Shown here: in pieces, positions 7,973 to 15,244 of the stretch
Layout of the letters: every line of letters starts with the position of its first letter
Numbering within the stretch: position 1 is the first letter of the stretch
Source of the DNA: Pseudomonadota bacterium
GTDB lineage: Bacteria; Pseudomonadota; Gammaproteobacteria; Steroidobacterales; Steroidobacteraceae
Assembly (NCBI GenBank): GCA_021838635.1
Contig: JAKCDC010000001.1
Span: forward strand, 230,065 to 294,064
Direction: 5' to 3'
Length of the DNA stretch: 64,000 nucleotides
Program-made: the position numbers and the translations under genes
The notes under the pieces: generated by a model
Database searches by the model: none
The model's input: only the letters and a program-made list of their open reading frames with translations
What the model was told of the DNA's origin: nothing

Positions 7973-9274
7973 CTACGGCCCGAGAAGTGATGCAGGGACG
8001 ACTGCGACACCGTCCTGCCGCCGGTATGCGTGCTTGCCGGTCGTAATGACCACCATGTCCATCAGGATGGTGCCGAGCTGCTCACGGAGCCAAAGCAGAT
8101 GGTTCACGTCCGCGTCTGTCACGTCCGCACTCGTCTTGACCTCAAGTGCGAGTACGCGCTGATCCGCTGTCTCAACGATTAGGTCGATCTCACGGCGTCC
8201 GTCGTAGGTGCGGCAGTGGTAAACCCGCGCTTCGGCGGCCTGTGCATAGACACGGACGGATTGAGTTACGAGCGCCTCGAACATCTGACCGAGGAGCGTT
8301 CCGTCTCGGGGTGGGGCATCCGTCTGCGATACCGTCACGAGTTTCGCGCCCGTTGCGATGCCGCCGAGTAATGCCCCGGCATCTACGCCGAGCAGTCGTG
8401 CCGCCAGTGCGGGATCAGCCAAGTGATGCTTCGGAGCCTGGGTGAGGCGTCTCAAGTGGTTCTTCGTCGGTACCCAGCCGGGAACTTGATCGAGAATCCA
8501 GAGTTGCTCAAGTACGTCGCGGTAGGCGATGACCGTGGTCTTCGCCGGGACCTCCTCATCGCCAACCGAGGCGGCGTTGCGAATTTTCTCCAGCGACGTG
8601 GTGGTAGCTGTGGCCGCCGCGAAAGCCGCCATCCAGCGGCGGAGGGTCTGCGGCCGTCGCACAGCATGCCCCTGCGCTTCGAAGTCACGATCAACAAGTC
8701 GGTCGAGGTAACCGTCCAGCTGTGCACGCAGCGCCCGGCCCGACAAGCTGCGAATGCCTGGGAATCCTGAGACGATGATTTCGTGAGCATAATCTGCGAG
8801 ACCGAAGCTTGTCCGACCGTCGGGTGTCTCTCGTGCACCGCTAAGCAGGTTGGAGAGGCTGACGGTTGGCCTGTCCAGGCCACGCTCGGCCAGGCTGAGC
8901 GGTCGCATCCGGATTCGTACGATACGACCCGCTCCAGAGTGGCTCGGTGGTTTTGTGGGCGTTGCAGAGCCTGCGAGGATAAACCGACCCGGGGTCGGAT
9001 CCCGATCGACTGCGTCGCGCACGGCGTCCCAAATCGCCGGCACATGCTGCCACTCATCCAGCAGGATGGGCGCCGGATCCTTGAGCAACACGGTCGGGTC
9101 CGCAGTCGCGATGGATCTGATTTCAGACACATCCAGGCGGTGAACAGTGCGGGCGCGGCGTTCGGCGGTCGCCGTTTTGCCCACCGCTTTGGGTCCTTCG
9201 ATCGCGATGGCCGCGAGCTGAACGACGAGTTCATCGAGCTCACTGTCGACGATTCGCTGCGAGTAATCGGTCAT
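7973..9274 (-). CDS. AAA-family ATPase with C-terminal DUF4143 domain
   Basis: About 433 residues. An N-terminal P-loop ATPase has Walker A GPKAVGKT, Walker B ILLDEWQ and the GSA motif (ILAGSATPTK). The C-terminal DUF4143 half has EIDLIVET and LEVKTS, the D/E-x-K arrangement of a restriction-nuclease-like fold. Genes of this family are common cargo on bacterial mobile elements; their biochemical role is not established. The open frame runs up to 9322, but I start it at MTDYSQ (9274) because a -10-like TATTCT lies between the two candidates. It is the only minus-strand gene in the island. Confidence 0.85.
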   Translation of the reverse strand: MTDYSQRIVDSELDELVVQLAAIAIEGPKAVGKTATAERRARTVHRLDVSEIRSIATADPTVLLKDPAPILLDEWQHVPAIWDAVRDAVDRDPTPGRFILAGSATPTKPPSHSGAGRIVRIRMRPLSLAERGLDRPTVSLSNLLSGARETPDGRTSFGLADYAHEIIVSGFPGIRSLSGRALRAQLDGYLDRLVDRDFEAQGHAVRRPQTLRRWMAAFAAATATTTSLEKIRNAASVGDEEVPAKTTVIAYRDVLEQLWILDQVPGWVPTKNHLRRLTQAPKHHLADPALAARLLGVDAGALLGGIATGAKLVTVSQTDAPPRDGTLLGQMFEALVTQSVRVYAQAAEARVYHCRTYDGRREIDLIVETADQRVLALEVKTSADVTDADVNHLLWLREQLGTILMDMVVITTGKHAYRRQDGVAVVPASLLGP

Positions 9275-9664
9275 GCGTGGTGGCCTGCGTGCCTTGCCGA
9301 TAAGAATACCAGTCACCCGCACATAAGGCTACCGCACAACCGATTTATCCGCTACCGTTTAACCGCGATGCGCGATCTGCTTCAACCGAATGCAGAGCGA
9401 TGAGGGCGGTACACCTTTTGGCCTAGCCGAGGGATGAATGGGGAATGGGATCCCTTGTGGCGTGGGGTGCGCCCGTTGTGCCTTGATCCGACACAGCCGG
9501 GTCACCGCGCCAAACACTCCAAGCCCGCGACCACGTAATCATCCATCGGCGTTGACGTGCCCGCGGCAAATTCCGTCCGCATGTCAAAGCCGGAGGAATT
9601 CGACCGTCTCCAAAGCCTTAAGGACTGCCGAAACTCTCGTGCAGCAGCCTCCAAAATCCATCTC
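9275..9664. other. Island intergenic, no gene recognised
   Basis: About 390 bp between the divergent ATPase and blaI genes. Small open frames exist, but none has a family-like composition or a ribosome-binding site. The last part leads into the blaI promoter. Confidence 0.4.
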
Positions 9665-9721
9665 CTAATGAATTAGTTGACAGCCAAAGGTGAGTCGGCC
9701 ATGATTCCTAAAGATTTAGGA
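9665..9721 (+). promoter_or_regulatory. blaI promoter embraced by two BlaI-like operators
   Basis: Two dyads share one half-site form: CTAAT-GA-ATTAG (9665-9676) and TCCTAAA-GA-TTTAGGA (9706-9721), centres 43 bp (about four helical turns) apart. Between them TTGACA (9677-9682) and CATGAT (9700-9705) are spaced 17 bp, so the -35 abuts the first dyad and the -10 abuts the second. The blaI start codon is 8 bp further on. This is the layout expected for autorepression by a BlaI/MecI dimer, although the half-sites differ from the TACA/TGTA consensus of staphylococcal BlaI. Confidence 0.65.
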
Positions 9722-9729
9722 GTCATGAC

Positions 9730-10104
9730 ATGAGCAAGACGCTGACAGACCGGGAGTCCGACATCATGCGCGTCCTCTGGGACCGCGGGGCCTGTCGCGT
9801 CAGCGATGTGCGCCACCATCTCAAGGACGTCTTGGCGCACAACACAGTCCTGACGATGCTCGGGATCTTGGAAGAGAAAGGTTTCGTGCGCCGCGAAGCG
9901 CAAGGGCGAGGACACGTCTATTTTGCAATCGTCCCTGAGAAGGAGGCGCGACACAGCGCCGTGCGACATTTGGTTGGAAAGTTCTTCCGCGGCTCCTCGG
10001 AGCTTCTCATCACACATCTGGTTTCGGATCAGCATCTGAGCGCAGCGCAGATCGAACGCCTGCGGACCCTCTTGCAGGATGCGGGCGACGAGGAGCAGCC
10101 GTGA
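9730..10104 (+). CDS. BlaI/MecI-family transcriptional repressor
   Basis: 124 residues, the usual length. The N-terminal winged helix shows LTDRESDIMRVLWDRGACRVSDV and the recognition region NTVLTMLGILEEKGFV; the C-terminal dimerisation arm includes HLVGKFFRGSS. Homologues repress beta-lactamase or other operons and are cleaved after signalling by a BlaR1/MecR1 metalloprotease. The partner gene follows with a 4-bp overlap (GTGA). No beta-lactamase gene is in the island, so the regulated target is the operon itself or a gene elsewhere. Confidence 0.9.
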   Translation: MSKTLTDRESDIMRVLWDRGACRVSDVRHHLKDVLAHNTVLTMLGILEEKGFVRREAQGRGHVYFAIVPEKEARHSAVRHLVGKFFRGSSELLITHLVSDQHLSAAQIERLRTLLQDAGDEEQP

Positions 10105-11054
10105 TGCTGATTTGGCCCGCCTACCTCGTGATGATATTGGCGATCATCAGCGGCTCTGCGTTGGCTGTGGAGCGCATCGGGCGCTCCTACGGCTTCGAGA
10201 CGCGATGGACGTGGGCCGCGGCACTAGCGGTCTCGTTAACTTTACCGCTCGCTCTATCATCGATGCTGAAGCGACCCGCAATGGTCGTCACGACGAGCGC
10301 GTCGCAGTAAAAAGCCGTAGCAGGCAACTATCGAGCCGATGCACGCTTGGCGCCCGTCGCTTCACCGGCCCTCACCCTTGCCGGTTCTGTGTCGCAACGA
10401 TTCGACTCTGCTCTGGAAGTCGCTTGGCTGATAAGTTCGTTTGCGGTCACGGTGACGCTGCTTGGGGGACTGTGGTATGGCGACAGACGACGTCGTCACT
10501 GGAAGAAGTCATCCATCGGCCACACCGCGATCCTGGTGGCAAGGGATACAGGGCCGGCGACAGTTGGACTCCTGCATCCGCAAATCGTCATCCCCGAATG
10601 GCTGCTCGCAGCGGCTCCCGGCGAACTCGAACTGGTTATTGCGCATGAACGGAGACACATTGAAGCGCGCGATAACCTACTGCTGACTTTCGGGCTGGGA
10701 TTGGCAACCCTGATGCCGTGGAACGCCATCCTATGGTGGCAGGTGCGCCGCCTGCGTCTCGCGATCGAAGTGGACTGCGATAGTCGTGTGTTGCGCGGCA
10801 GTCCCGACGTGCGGCGTTATGCGAAAGCTCTGGTTGCCGTGAGCCTGCGACGGTCCGCGTGTCTCGTTGGACTGTCTGCTGCACCCCGGTCGATCTCTTC
10901 CATTGAGCGGAGGCTCCATATCATGAGTACACCCAAAGTGCGCGGTTGGAGAGCGAGCAGTGCTGCACTTGCAGTATTGGCGGTCGGCGTCGTTGCGACG
11001 TGTTTCCTGATCACGCGCCGGCCATACCGCTCGCAAGAGCAGGCATGGGGGTAA
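10101..11054 (+). pseudogene. BlaR1/MecR1-like M56 metallopeptidase, interrupted by a stop codon
   Basis: Reading from GTG 10101, the frame encodes N-terminal membrane segments, hits a single TAA at 10308-10310 after TSASQ, and continues in the same frame as KAVAGNYRADAR, then more membrane helices and the zinc motif HERRHIEARDN (about 10648-10680), ending at 11054. No indel is needed to join the halves, so one nonsense mutation (for instance CAA to TAA) splits an otherwise intact sensor-protease. The second half could restart at TTG 10347 but would lack the first helices. Family members span the membrane four times and cleave the BlaI repressor in the cytoplasm. Confidence 0.7.
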
Positions 11055-11686
11055 ACGTTGTGCCAGCGAGTGTCCAGCGCTACGTCGGTAGCTACAGAAT
11101 GTCCTCGATCAGTGTGATGCGCATCGAACTGCAAAAGGGTCAGCTGTTCGCACTTTCTTCGGGGACGCCACCGCAGAAATTGACCAGGCTGTCCTCGCAC
11201 CGGTATCGCTTCGGACGCTACGATGCGTACGTCCGGTTCGCAGTGAATTCCGCCGGGCAGGTCAACGGGCTCGTATTTCAGCAGAATGGCGCTGTAACCG
11301 AAGCGCCCCGCATTGGTGGCGGCGGAGTCGATGCCGTCAAGAAATTGGTCGCTGAGCGCGTGCATGCGCAGACCGCAACGCTTGGAAGCGCGTCGGCACT
11401 GCGTCATCTCATTCGCAGTATCCAGTCAGGTAAACCGGATTACTCGGAATTGAGCCCCCAGCTCGCGGCAGGGACCCGAGCGTTGCTGCACCATTTGCAG
11501 GCGAAGTTGACGCCGCTGGGCGCACTGCGTTCGGTCGACTTCCTGGGCGTGAACTCATTGGGCTGGGATCGGTACGTCGTCCACCTTCAACACGGCACAG
11601 CGGATGTCGATATAGCGCTGGATGCCTATGGAATCGTCGTGGGCGCCGGAATCACGCATCTCCGAGAGGATAGTCGCCCGCTCTGA
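11045..11686 (+). CDS. Extracytoplasmic domain of the BlaR1-like protein, now in another frame
   Basis: From ATG 11045, 213 residues. The first ~80 (RYVGSYRMSSISVMRI, LTRLSSHRYRF) resemble the beta-rich domain that follows M56 domains in many Xanthomonadales-type BlaR1-like proteins, and the last ~90 (YSELSPQLAAGTR, SVDFLGVNSLGWDRYVV) match the C-terminal domain often seen with it. It overlaps the end of the M56 frame by 10 bp, shifted by one frame. Either the original single gene suffered a frameshift near a run of five Gs at 11047-11051, or the domain is translated separately by coupling. With no signal peptide of its own it is unlikely to reach its place, so I favour a frameshift relic. 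Confidence 0.55.
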   Translation: MGVNVVPASVQRYVGSYRMSSISVMRIELQKGQLFALSSGTPPQKLTRLSSHRYRFGRYDAYVRFAVNSAGQVNGLVFQQNGAVTEAPRIGGGGVDAVKKLVAERVHAQTATLGSASALRHLIRSIQSGKPDYSELSPQLAAGTRALLHHLQAKLTPLGALRSVDFLGVNSLGWDRYVVHLQHGTADVDIALDAYGIVVGAGITHLREDSRPL

Positions 11687-11782
11687 GTGAGATGCCATTC
11701 CCCGGCCGAATCCTGCATGAAGTGATCATGGCCGTGGAGGCATGAATCAAGTGGTTGTGCAGAGCTTTCACAGGGAGACGTC

Positions 11783-11992
11783 ATGGAGAAACGCGCATCA
11801 GTTCATTTGCAGGTGCTCGTTAATTATGATCTGGATCCGGGCTACTCCAGTGAATCTGCGGAGGAAATTCTGAGGTCGCTTCGAGCGGCGTTGCCCCGAA
11901 ATCGCGCCAAGGCAGTGCTGCGGACGTTTGAGGCGCGTATCACCCTGGCAGGACGCCCCGTCGGCGACGAGAAGAGAAGCCGACAGAATTGA
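11783..11992 (+). CDS. Small protein of unknown function
   Basis: 69 residues, starting MEKRASVHLQVLV after an AGGGAG ribosome-binding site 6 bases upstream. It reads as a beta-strand, a short helix (SAEEILRSLRAAL) and a basic C-terminus. I recognise no family. The good ribosome-binding site and balanced composition make it more credible than other small frames in the island. Confidence 0.45.
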   Translation: MEKRASVHLQVLVNYDLDPGYSSESAEEILRSLRAALPRNRAKAVLRTFEARITLAGRPVGDEKRSRQN

Positions 11993-12302
11993 TTCGATGC
12001 CGTGGGGCCGCAAAATGCTGGTGGAGCGAACGTCGTACGCAGGCGTGATCCATTGGGAAAAGAGCGGTGCCGGTCGCCACGGATTTCCGTGTCATAGGAC
12101 CAGGCCGCGCCGTCCCTTCGCCTCCAGACATTACCTAGACAGACATCTCCCTGGCCAGGCAAAGTGTCTACAACATCTAGCCAGTGACCGCCCTGCGGCA
12201 GGCAAAATGAAGAGGTGAACTTCCGCCCCTGGTCGATAGTGTAAATCCGCTCCCGACGTCGGTTGCGCCACGTTGTTTTGCGACGAGTTCAGTGGTGCTC
12301 GC
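11993..12302. other. Island right-hand non-coding stretch
   Basis: About 310 bp before the direct repeat. No gene, promoter or repeat that I can support. Confidence 0.35.
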
Positions 12303-12523
12303 GCAGCCTCTGATTCGCACTTGGAATATGCGGCTTGAGTCAAGTGCGACGGTGGGTGCGAATAATGGGGCAATGCCCGGCAATCGGCGGCAACGACACG
12401 GGCCAGCCCGATCGGGCTTTGATTATGGAATTTCCCCAGCCATCAGAAATTTACCGCTGCTGCTGTTGCCGCAGCTTGCCGTGCATCGCCTGGGAATGGA
12501 GCGGGTGATGGGAATCGAACCCA
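12303..12523 (+). repeat. Direct repeat copy 2: element end joined to intact tRNA-Gly
   Basis: Partner of 7607-7827. Inside it a perfect 9-bp inverted repeat, TCGCACTTG (12315-12323) and CAAGTGCGA (12341-12349), is kept at the same place in copy 1 with one change. The final 27 bases are the 3' end of the complete tRNA gene. Confidence 0.75.
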
Positions 12524-12570
12524 CGTTAGCAGCTTGGGAAGCTGCAGTTCTACCATTGAACTACACCCGC
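12497..12570 (-). tRNA. tRNA-Gly (anticodon CCC), integration site of the island
   Basis: Read on the minus strand the 74 bases fold as a normal cloverleaf: acceptor GCGGGTG with CACCCGC, a D-arm GTTC/GAAC, anticodon stem GCAGC/GCTGC around the loop TTCCCAA, T-arm with TTCGATT loop, discriminator T and an encoded CCA. The loop gives anticodon CCC, decoding GGG. Confidence 0.95.
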
Positions 12571-12785
12571 GCGGGGGTCGTAATCTTACGGAATCGCGGG
12601 GCTTTCTGGCAATCGCCATCGGGGCAGGGTCGCTCGGCGCCCTGCGAGCAGCCTGCGCCTTCTGGGGTGCGGGCGGGGTGAAGTGCATACGCGCCGGGGA
12701 AGCGGAGCGGTGCGCATTAGTGGCTTCCATTCTGCTAGGGTCCGCCTATGGCCCGCATTCATCGTGTTTTGCCTGGGTGGCGCCC

Positions 12786-13391
12786 ATGAGCGTCACCGCC
12801 GAGCATTCATTCGCGCGCACCGTGTGCGTCTACTGTGCGTCCAGCAGCAGTGCCGATGCTGAATATCGTCGCGCGGCCTCCCGCCTCGGCGAGGTGCTAG
12901 CCGAGCAGGGCATTGCCATCGTGTACGGAGGCGGCGCCCGCGGATCGATGGGCGCGCTCGCCGATGGCGCGCTCGGACGCGGTGGGCGAGTCGTGGGCAT
13001 TCTGCCCCAGTTCATGGCTGATCTCGAATGGGGACACCGGGGGCTGAGCGAGCTGAAGCTGGTCGAGGACATGCGAACCCGCAAGCATCTGATGCTCTCC
13101 GGTGCGCATGCGGCGATTGCGTTGCCGGGCGGCAGCGGCACTTTTGAGGAACTGCTTGAGGCATTGACGCTGAAGCGCCTGGGCCTTTTTTTGGGTCCTA
13201 TCGTGCTCGTGAATACGCGGAATTACTTCGAACCGCTCCGCATTCTGCTCGAAGCTGCAGTGCGGGAGCGCTTCATGGACGAACGGCATCTGGCAATGTG
13301 GCAGATCGTTTCTCGTGCCGAGGACGTGCCCGAGGCACTCGCGAATGCCCCGGAGTGGTCCGCCGCGGCCCGCCAGTTCGCTGCAGTCTAG
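12786..13391 (+). CDS. LOG-family (TIGR00730) nucleoside-5'-monophosphate phosphoribohydrolase
   Basis: 201 residues with the LOG signature PGGSGTFEE (about residues 114-122) and the N-terminal Rossmann motif VYCASSSS, VYGGGARGSMG. These enzymes hydrolyse N6-modified or plain AMP to base plus ribose 5-phosphate; bacterial members are often called lysine-decarboxylase-like by error. The frame is open from 12534, but the region upstream overlaps the tRNA, and ATG 12786 (MSVTAEHSF) is the natural start. Confidence 0.85.
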   Translation: MSVTAEHSFARTVCVYCASSSSADAEYRRAASRLGEVLAEQGIAIVYGGGARGSMGALADGALGRGGRVVGILPQFMADLEWGHRGLSELKLVEDMRTRKHLMLSGAHAAIALPGGSGTFEELLEALTLKRLGLFLGPIVLVNTRNYFEPLRILLEAAVRERFMDERHLAMWQIVSRAEDVPEALANAPEWSAAARQFAAV

Positions 13392-13398
13392 GTTTCGC

Positions 13399-14106
13399 TC
13401 ACGCTGATTCGGCCAGGACCTTGCCGAAGCGACGTTGGCGGCCACCGAAGTCCTCGAGTGCCGCGTGCAGACCGGCTTCGCCGAACTCCGGCCACAGCAC
13501 GTCGGTGAAATAGAGTTCCGCGTACGCGCAGTCCCAGAGCAGGAAGTCAGATAGACGCTGATCGCCGCCGGTGCGGATCAGCAGATCAACCGCGCCGGCG
13601 TCCCCTGCGGAATGATCCACCTCGGCGAGTAGCGCCTCGAACGTCTCGGTGTTCAGGGTGCCGGTCGCGGCCCGGCGCACGGCCTCCAGAATGCTGTGCT
13701 TGGACGAATAGTCGACTGCGATACGCAGCCGCATCCGCGTGCAGTGCGCGGTCAGCTGCTCGCTGGTCTCGATCGCGCGCACCAGCCCCGATGGCAGCCG
13801 ATCGCGGCGACCGATGACATTGATGCGTACGGAGTTGCGCAGGCAGCGGCGCGTTTCGCTCGCAAGATAGCACTGCAGCAGCCGCAGCAGCGATTCCACC
13901 TCGGGACTGGGCCGGCCCCAGTTGTCCGAGGAGAATGCGTACAGTGTCAAGGTGCGGATGCCGGCACGGGCGCTCGCCTCAACGACGCGGCGCACCATTT
14001 TCGCGCCCTGCACGTGCCCGGCGCTGCGCGGCAGACCCCGGCGCTGAGCCCAGCGGCCGTTGCCGTCCATGATGATGGCGACGTGAAATTTTCCCGTAGC
14101 GCTCAT
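13399..14106 (-). CDS. Cis-prenyltransferase (undecaprenyl diphosphate synthase-like paralogue)
   Basis: 235 residues. The diphosphate-binding MDGNGRWA and the C-terminal RTGGDQRLSDFLLW and LYFTDVLWPEF identify a cis-prenyltransferase, which adds isopentenyl units in cis to farnesyl diphosphate. It departs from housekeeping UppS in three places: SSDNW instead of SSENW, GGDQR instead of GGEQR/GGEHR, and VDYSSK instead of the usual NYGGR. It also lies far from cdsA/dxr/frr. It is more likely a specialised paralogue (other chain length or acceptor) than the cell's UppS. It overlaps the winged-helix gene by 4 bp, which couples the two. Confidence 0.85.
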   Translation of the reverse strand: MSATGKFHVAIIMDGNGRWAQRRGLPRSAGHVQGAKMVRRVVEASARAGIRTLTLYAFSSDNWGRPSPEVESLLRLLQCYLASETRRCLRNSVRINVIGRRDRLPSGLVRAIETSEQLTAHCTRMRLRIAVDYSSKHSILEAVRRAATGTLNTETFEALLAEVDHSAGDAGAVDLLIRTGGDQRLSDFLLWDCAYAELYFTDVLWPEFGEAGLHAALEDFGGRQRRFGKVLAESA

Positions 14107-14483
14107 GAGCGTCTCGTGGCCTTGATCACCGCTTCGATGTGATCGAGATAACGGTACAGGGCATGGCGACCCGCCGGCGTGAGCCGATACTCGGATTTCG
14201 GGCGTCGTCCCGCGAACGACTTCTCACACTCGATGTAGCCAGCCTCTTCGAGCTTGCGCGCGTGCGCGCTCAAATTTCCGTCGCTGACGTCGAACAGCGC
14301 CTTCAGTTCATTGAAAGTCAGCTGCTCATTCACCGCCAGCGCGCTCATGATTCCGAGTCGGACGCGCTCATAAACGAGACGGTCGAATTTAGTGTCGTCC
14401 GCGCTCGCGGTTGCGTGTGGTGCGCTCTTCTCCAGGACCGGTTCGTTCAGTGGCGCTTCGTTGCGACGGGTGTTCGACTTCAC
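14103..14483 (-). CDS. Winged helix-turn-helix transcriptional regulator
   Basis: 126 residues, starting with GTG 14483 (VKSNTRRNE). The start overlaps the stop of the upstream membrane-protein gene as GTGA, which decides the choice over a much longer open frame. The domain (RLGIMSALAVNEQLTFNELK, SDGNLSAHARKLEEAGYIE, AGRRPKSEYRLTPAGR) is the MarR/ArsR-like winged helix usually paired with a small membrane protein. It probably binds the 15-bp palindrome in the divergent region and so may control both its own operon and emrAB-kynU-kmo. Confidence 0.8.
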   Translation of the reverse strand: MKSNTRRNEAPLNEPVLEKSAPHATASADDTKFDRLVYERVRLGIMSALAVNEQLTFNELKALFDVSDGNLSAHARKLEEAGYIECEKSFAGRRPKSEYRLTPAGRHALYRYLDHIEAVIKATRRS

Positions 14484-15094
14484 GCGACAGCCTCCGCGCG
14501 CGCATCGAGACGCCCGATCAGCAGTCCGAACACCAGGTGCAGCAGCCCAAAGCCGCCGCCGAGCACCACGTTGTGCCATCCCGGGGGGAGCACGTAGGCC
14601 ATCATCCCGAGCACAACGAATAGCGCGCCCATGGAGCCGACCAGGCGCATCATCACCGGCGCGGTGAGCAGCGTGGCCGACAGGACGGCGCTGCCGTAGA
14701 GCAGCAGCCAAGTGCCGGGAATCAGCCGGGCCTCGCCCGCGTGCAGCAGCACCGCCGTCAGCACCCCGCCGGTCAGTAGCGCCGGCGCTAGGCACAGCAC
14801 GAACCGTCGTGCCGGCCCACGGTACAGGGGCAGTCCCGTACCGGAGCTGTGCCGCGCGATCAGCACGATCCCGAGCCCCGCGCCGAGCACGCTTGCGAGC
14901 AGCCAGATGGGCAGCCAGTGTGGGGCGAGTCGTGGCAACGACGCCAGTCCCGCCGCGGCGAGCCCCACCAGACCCATGGCGACTCCGGCCGTACCCGGTA
15001 CGGCAAAAGCGCCGGCCGCTTCGATCGAGGCGCGGATGTAGTTCAGCGTTCCGAGCGCGTGGCTGTCCATGGCCACCGGGGAATTCGATCGCAT
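14480..15094 (-). CDS. Integral membrane protein paired with the winged-helix regulator
   Basis: 204 residues from ATG 15094, or 196 from ATG 15070. I count about six hydrophobic helices (for example GVAMGLVGLAAAGLASL, LPIWLLASVLGAGLGIVLIA, ALFVVLGMMAYVLPPGW). This size and pairing is common: a membrane protein of unknown function encoded just before a winged-helix regulator. Start sites upstream of 15094 would enter the emrA promoter region. Confidence 0.7.
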   Translation of the reverse strand: MRSNSPVAMDSHALGTLNYIRASIEAAGAFAVPGTAGVAMGLVGLAAAGLASLPRLAPHWLPIWLLASVLGAGLGIVLIARHSSGTGLPLYRGPARRFVLCLAPALLTGGVLTAVLLHAGEARLIPGTWLLLYGSAVLSATLLTAPVMMRLVGSMGALFVVLGMMAYVLPPGWHNVVLGGGFGLLHLVFGLLIGRLDARAEAVA

Positions 15095-15159
15095 CGGAGT
15101 GATCTGGCCGAAACAGATGGAGGCACTAATGTAGTGAAGAACTTCGCAGTCGTCAAGTA

Positions 15160-15174
15160 CTCTGCATTGCAGAG
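15160..15174. promoter_or_regulatory. Palindromic operator between the regulator operon and emrA
   Basis: CTCTGCA-T-TGCAGAG, a perfect 7-bp inverted repeat with one central base, lies 70 bp upstream of emrA and 66 bp upstream of the membrane-protein start, in the only intergenic space of the two divergent operons. The TGCA core resembles sites bound by winged-helix regulators of this type. A TATATT -10-like box follows at about 15231, just before emrA. Confidence 0.5.
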
Positions 15175-15244
15175 CGTAGAATGCCGAACCTTGGGCCGCG
15201 GCGGGACAAACAGGCCGCAATGAACGTAAGATATATTCCTCGCC

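Larger units (their letters stand above)
7801..12523. mobile_element. 4.7-kb integrase-less genomic island at tRNA-Gly(CCC)
   Basis: Bounded by the 27-bp tRNA 3'-end copies (7801-7827 and 12497-12523) that form the cores of the long direct repeats. Cargo: DUF4143 ATPase, BlaI repressor, interrupted BlaR1-like protease, its C-terminal domain and a 69-residue protein. No integrase, excisionase or relaxase gene is present, so it is either mobilised in trans or a relic. Excision between the cores would leave the tRNA intact. Confidence 0.6.
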
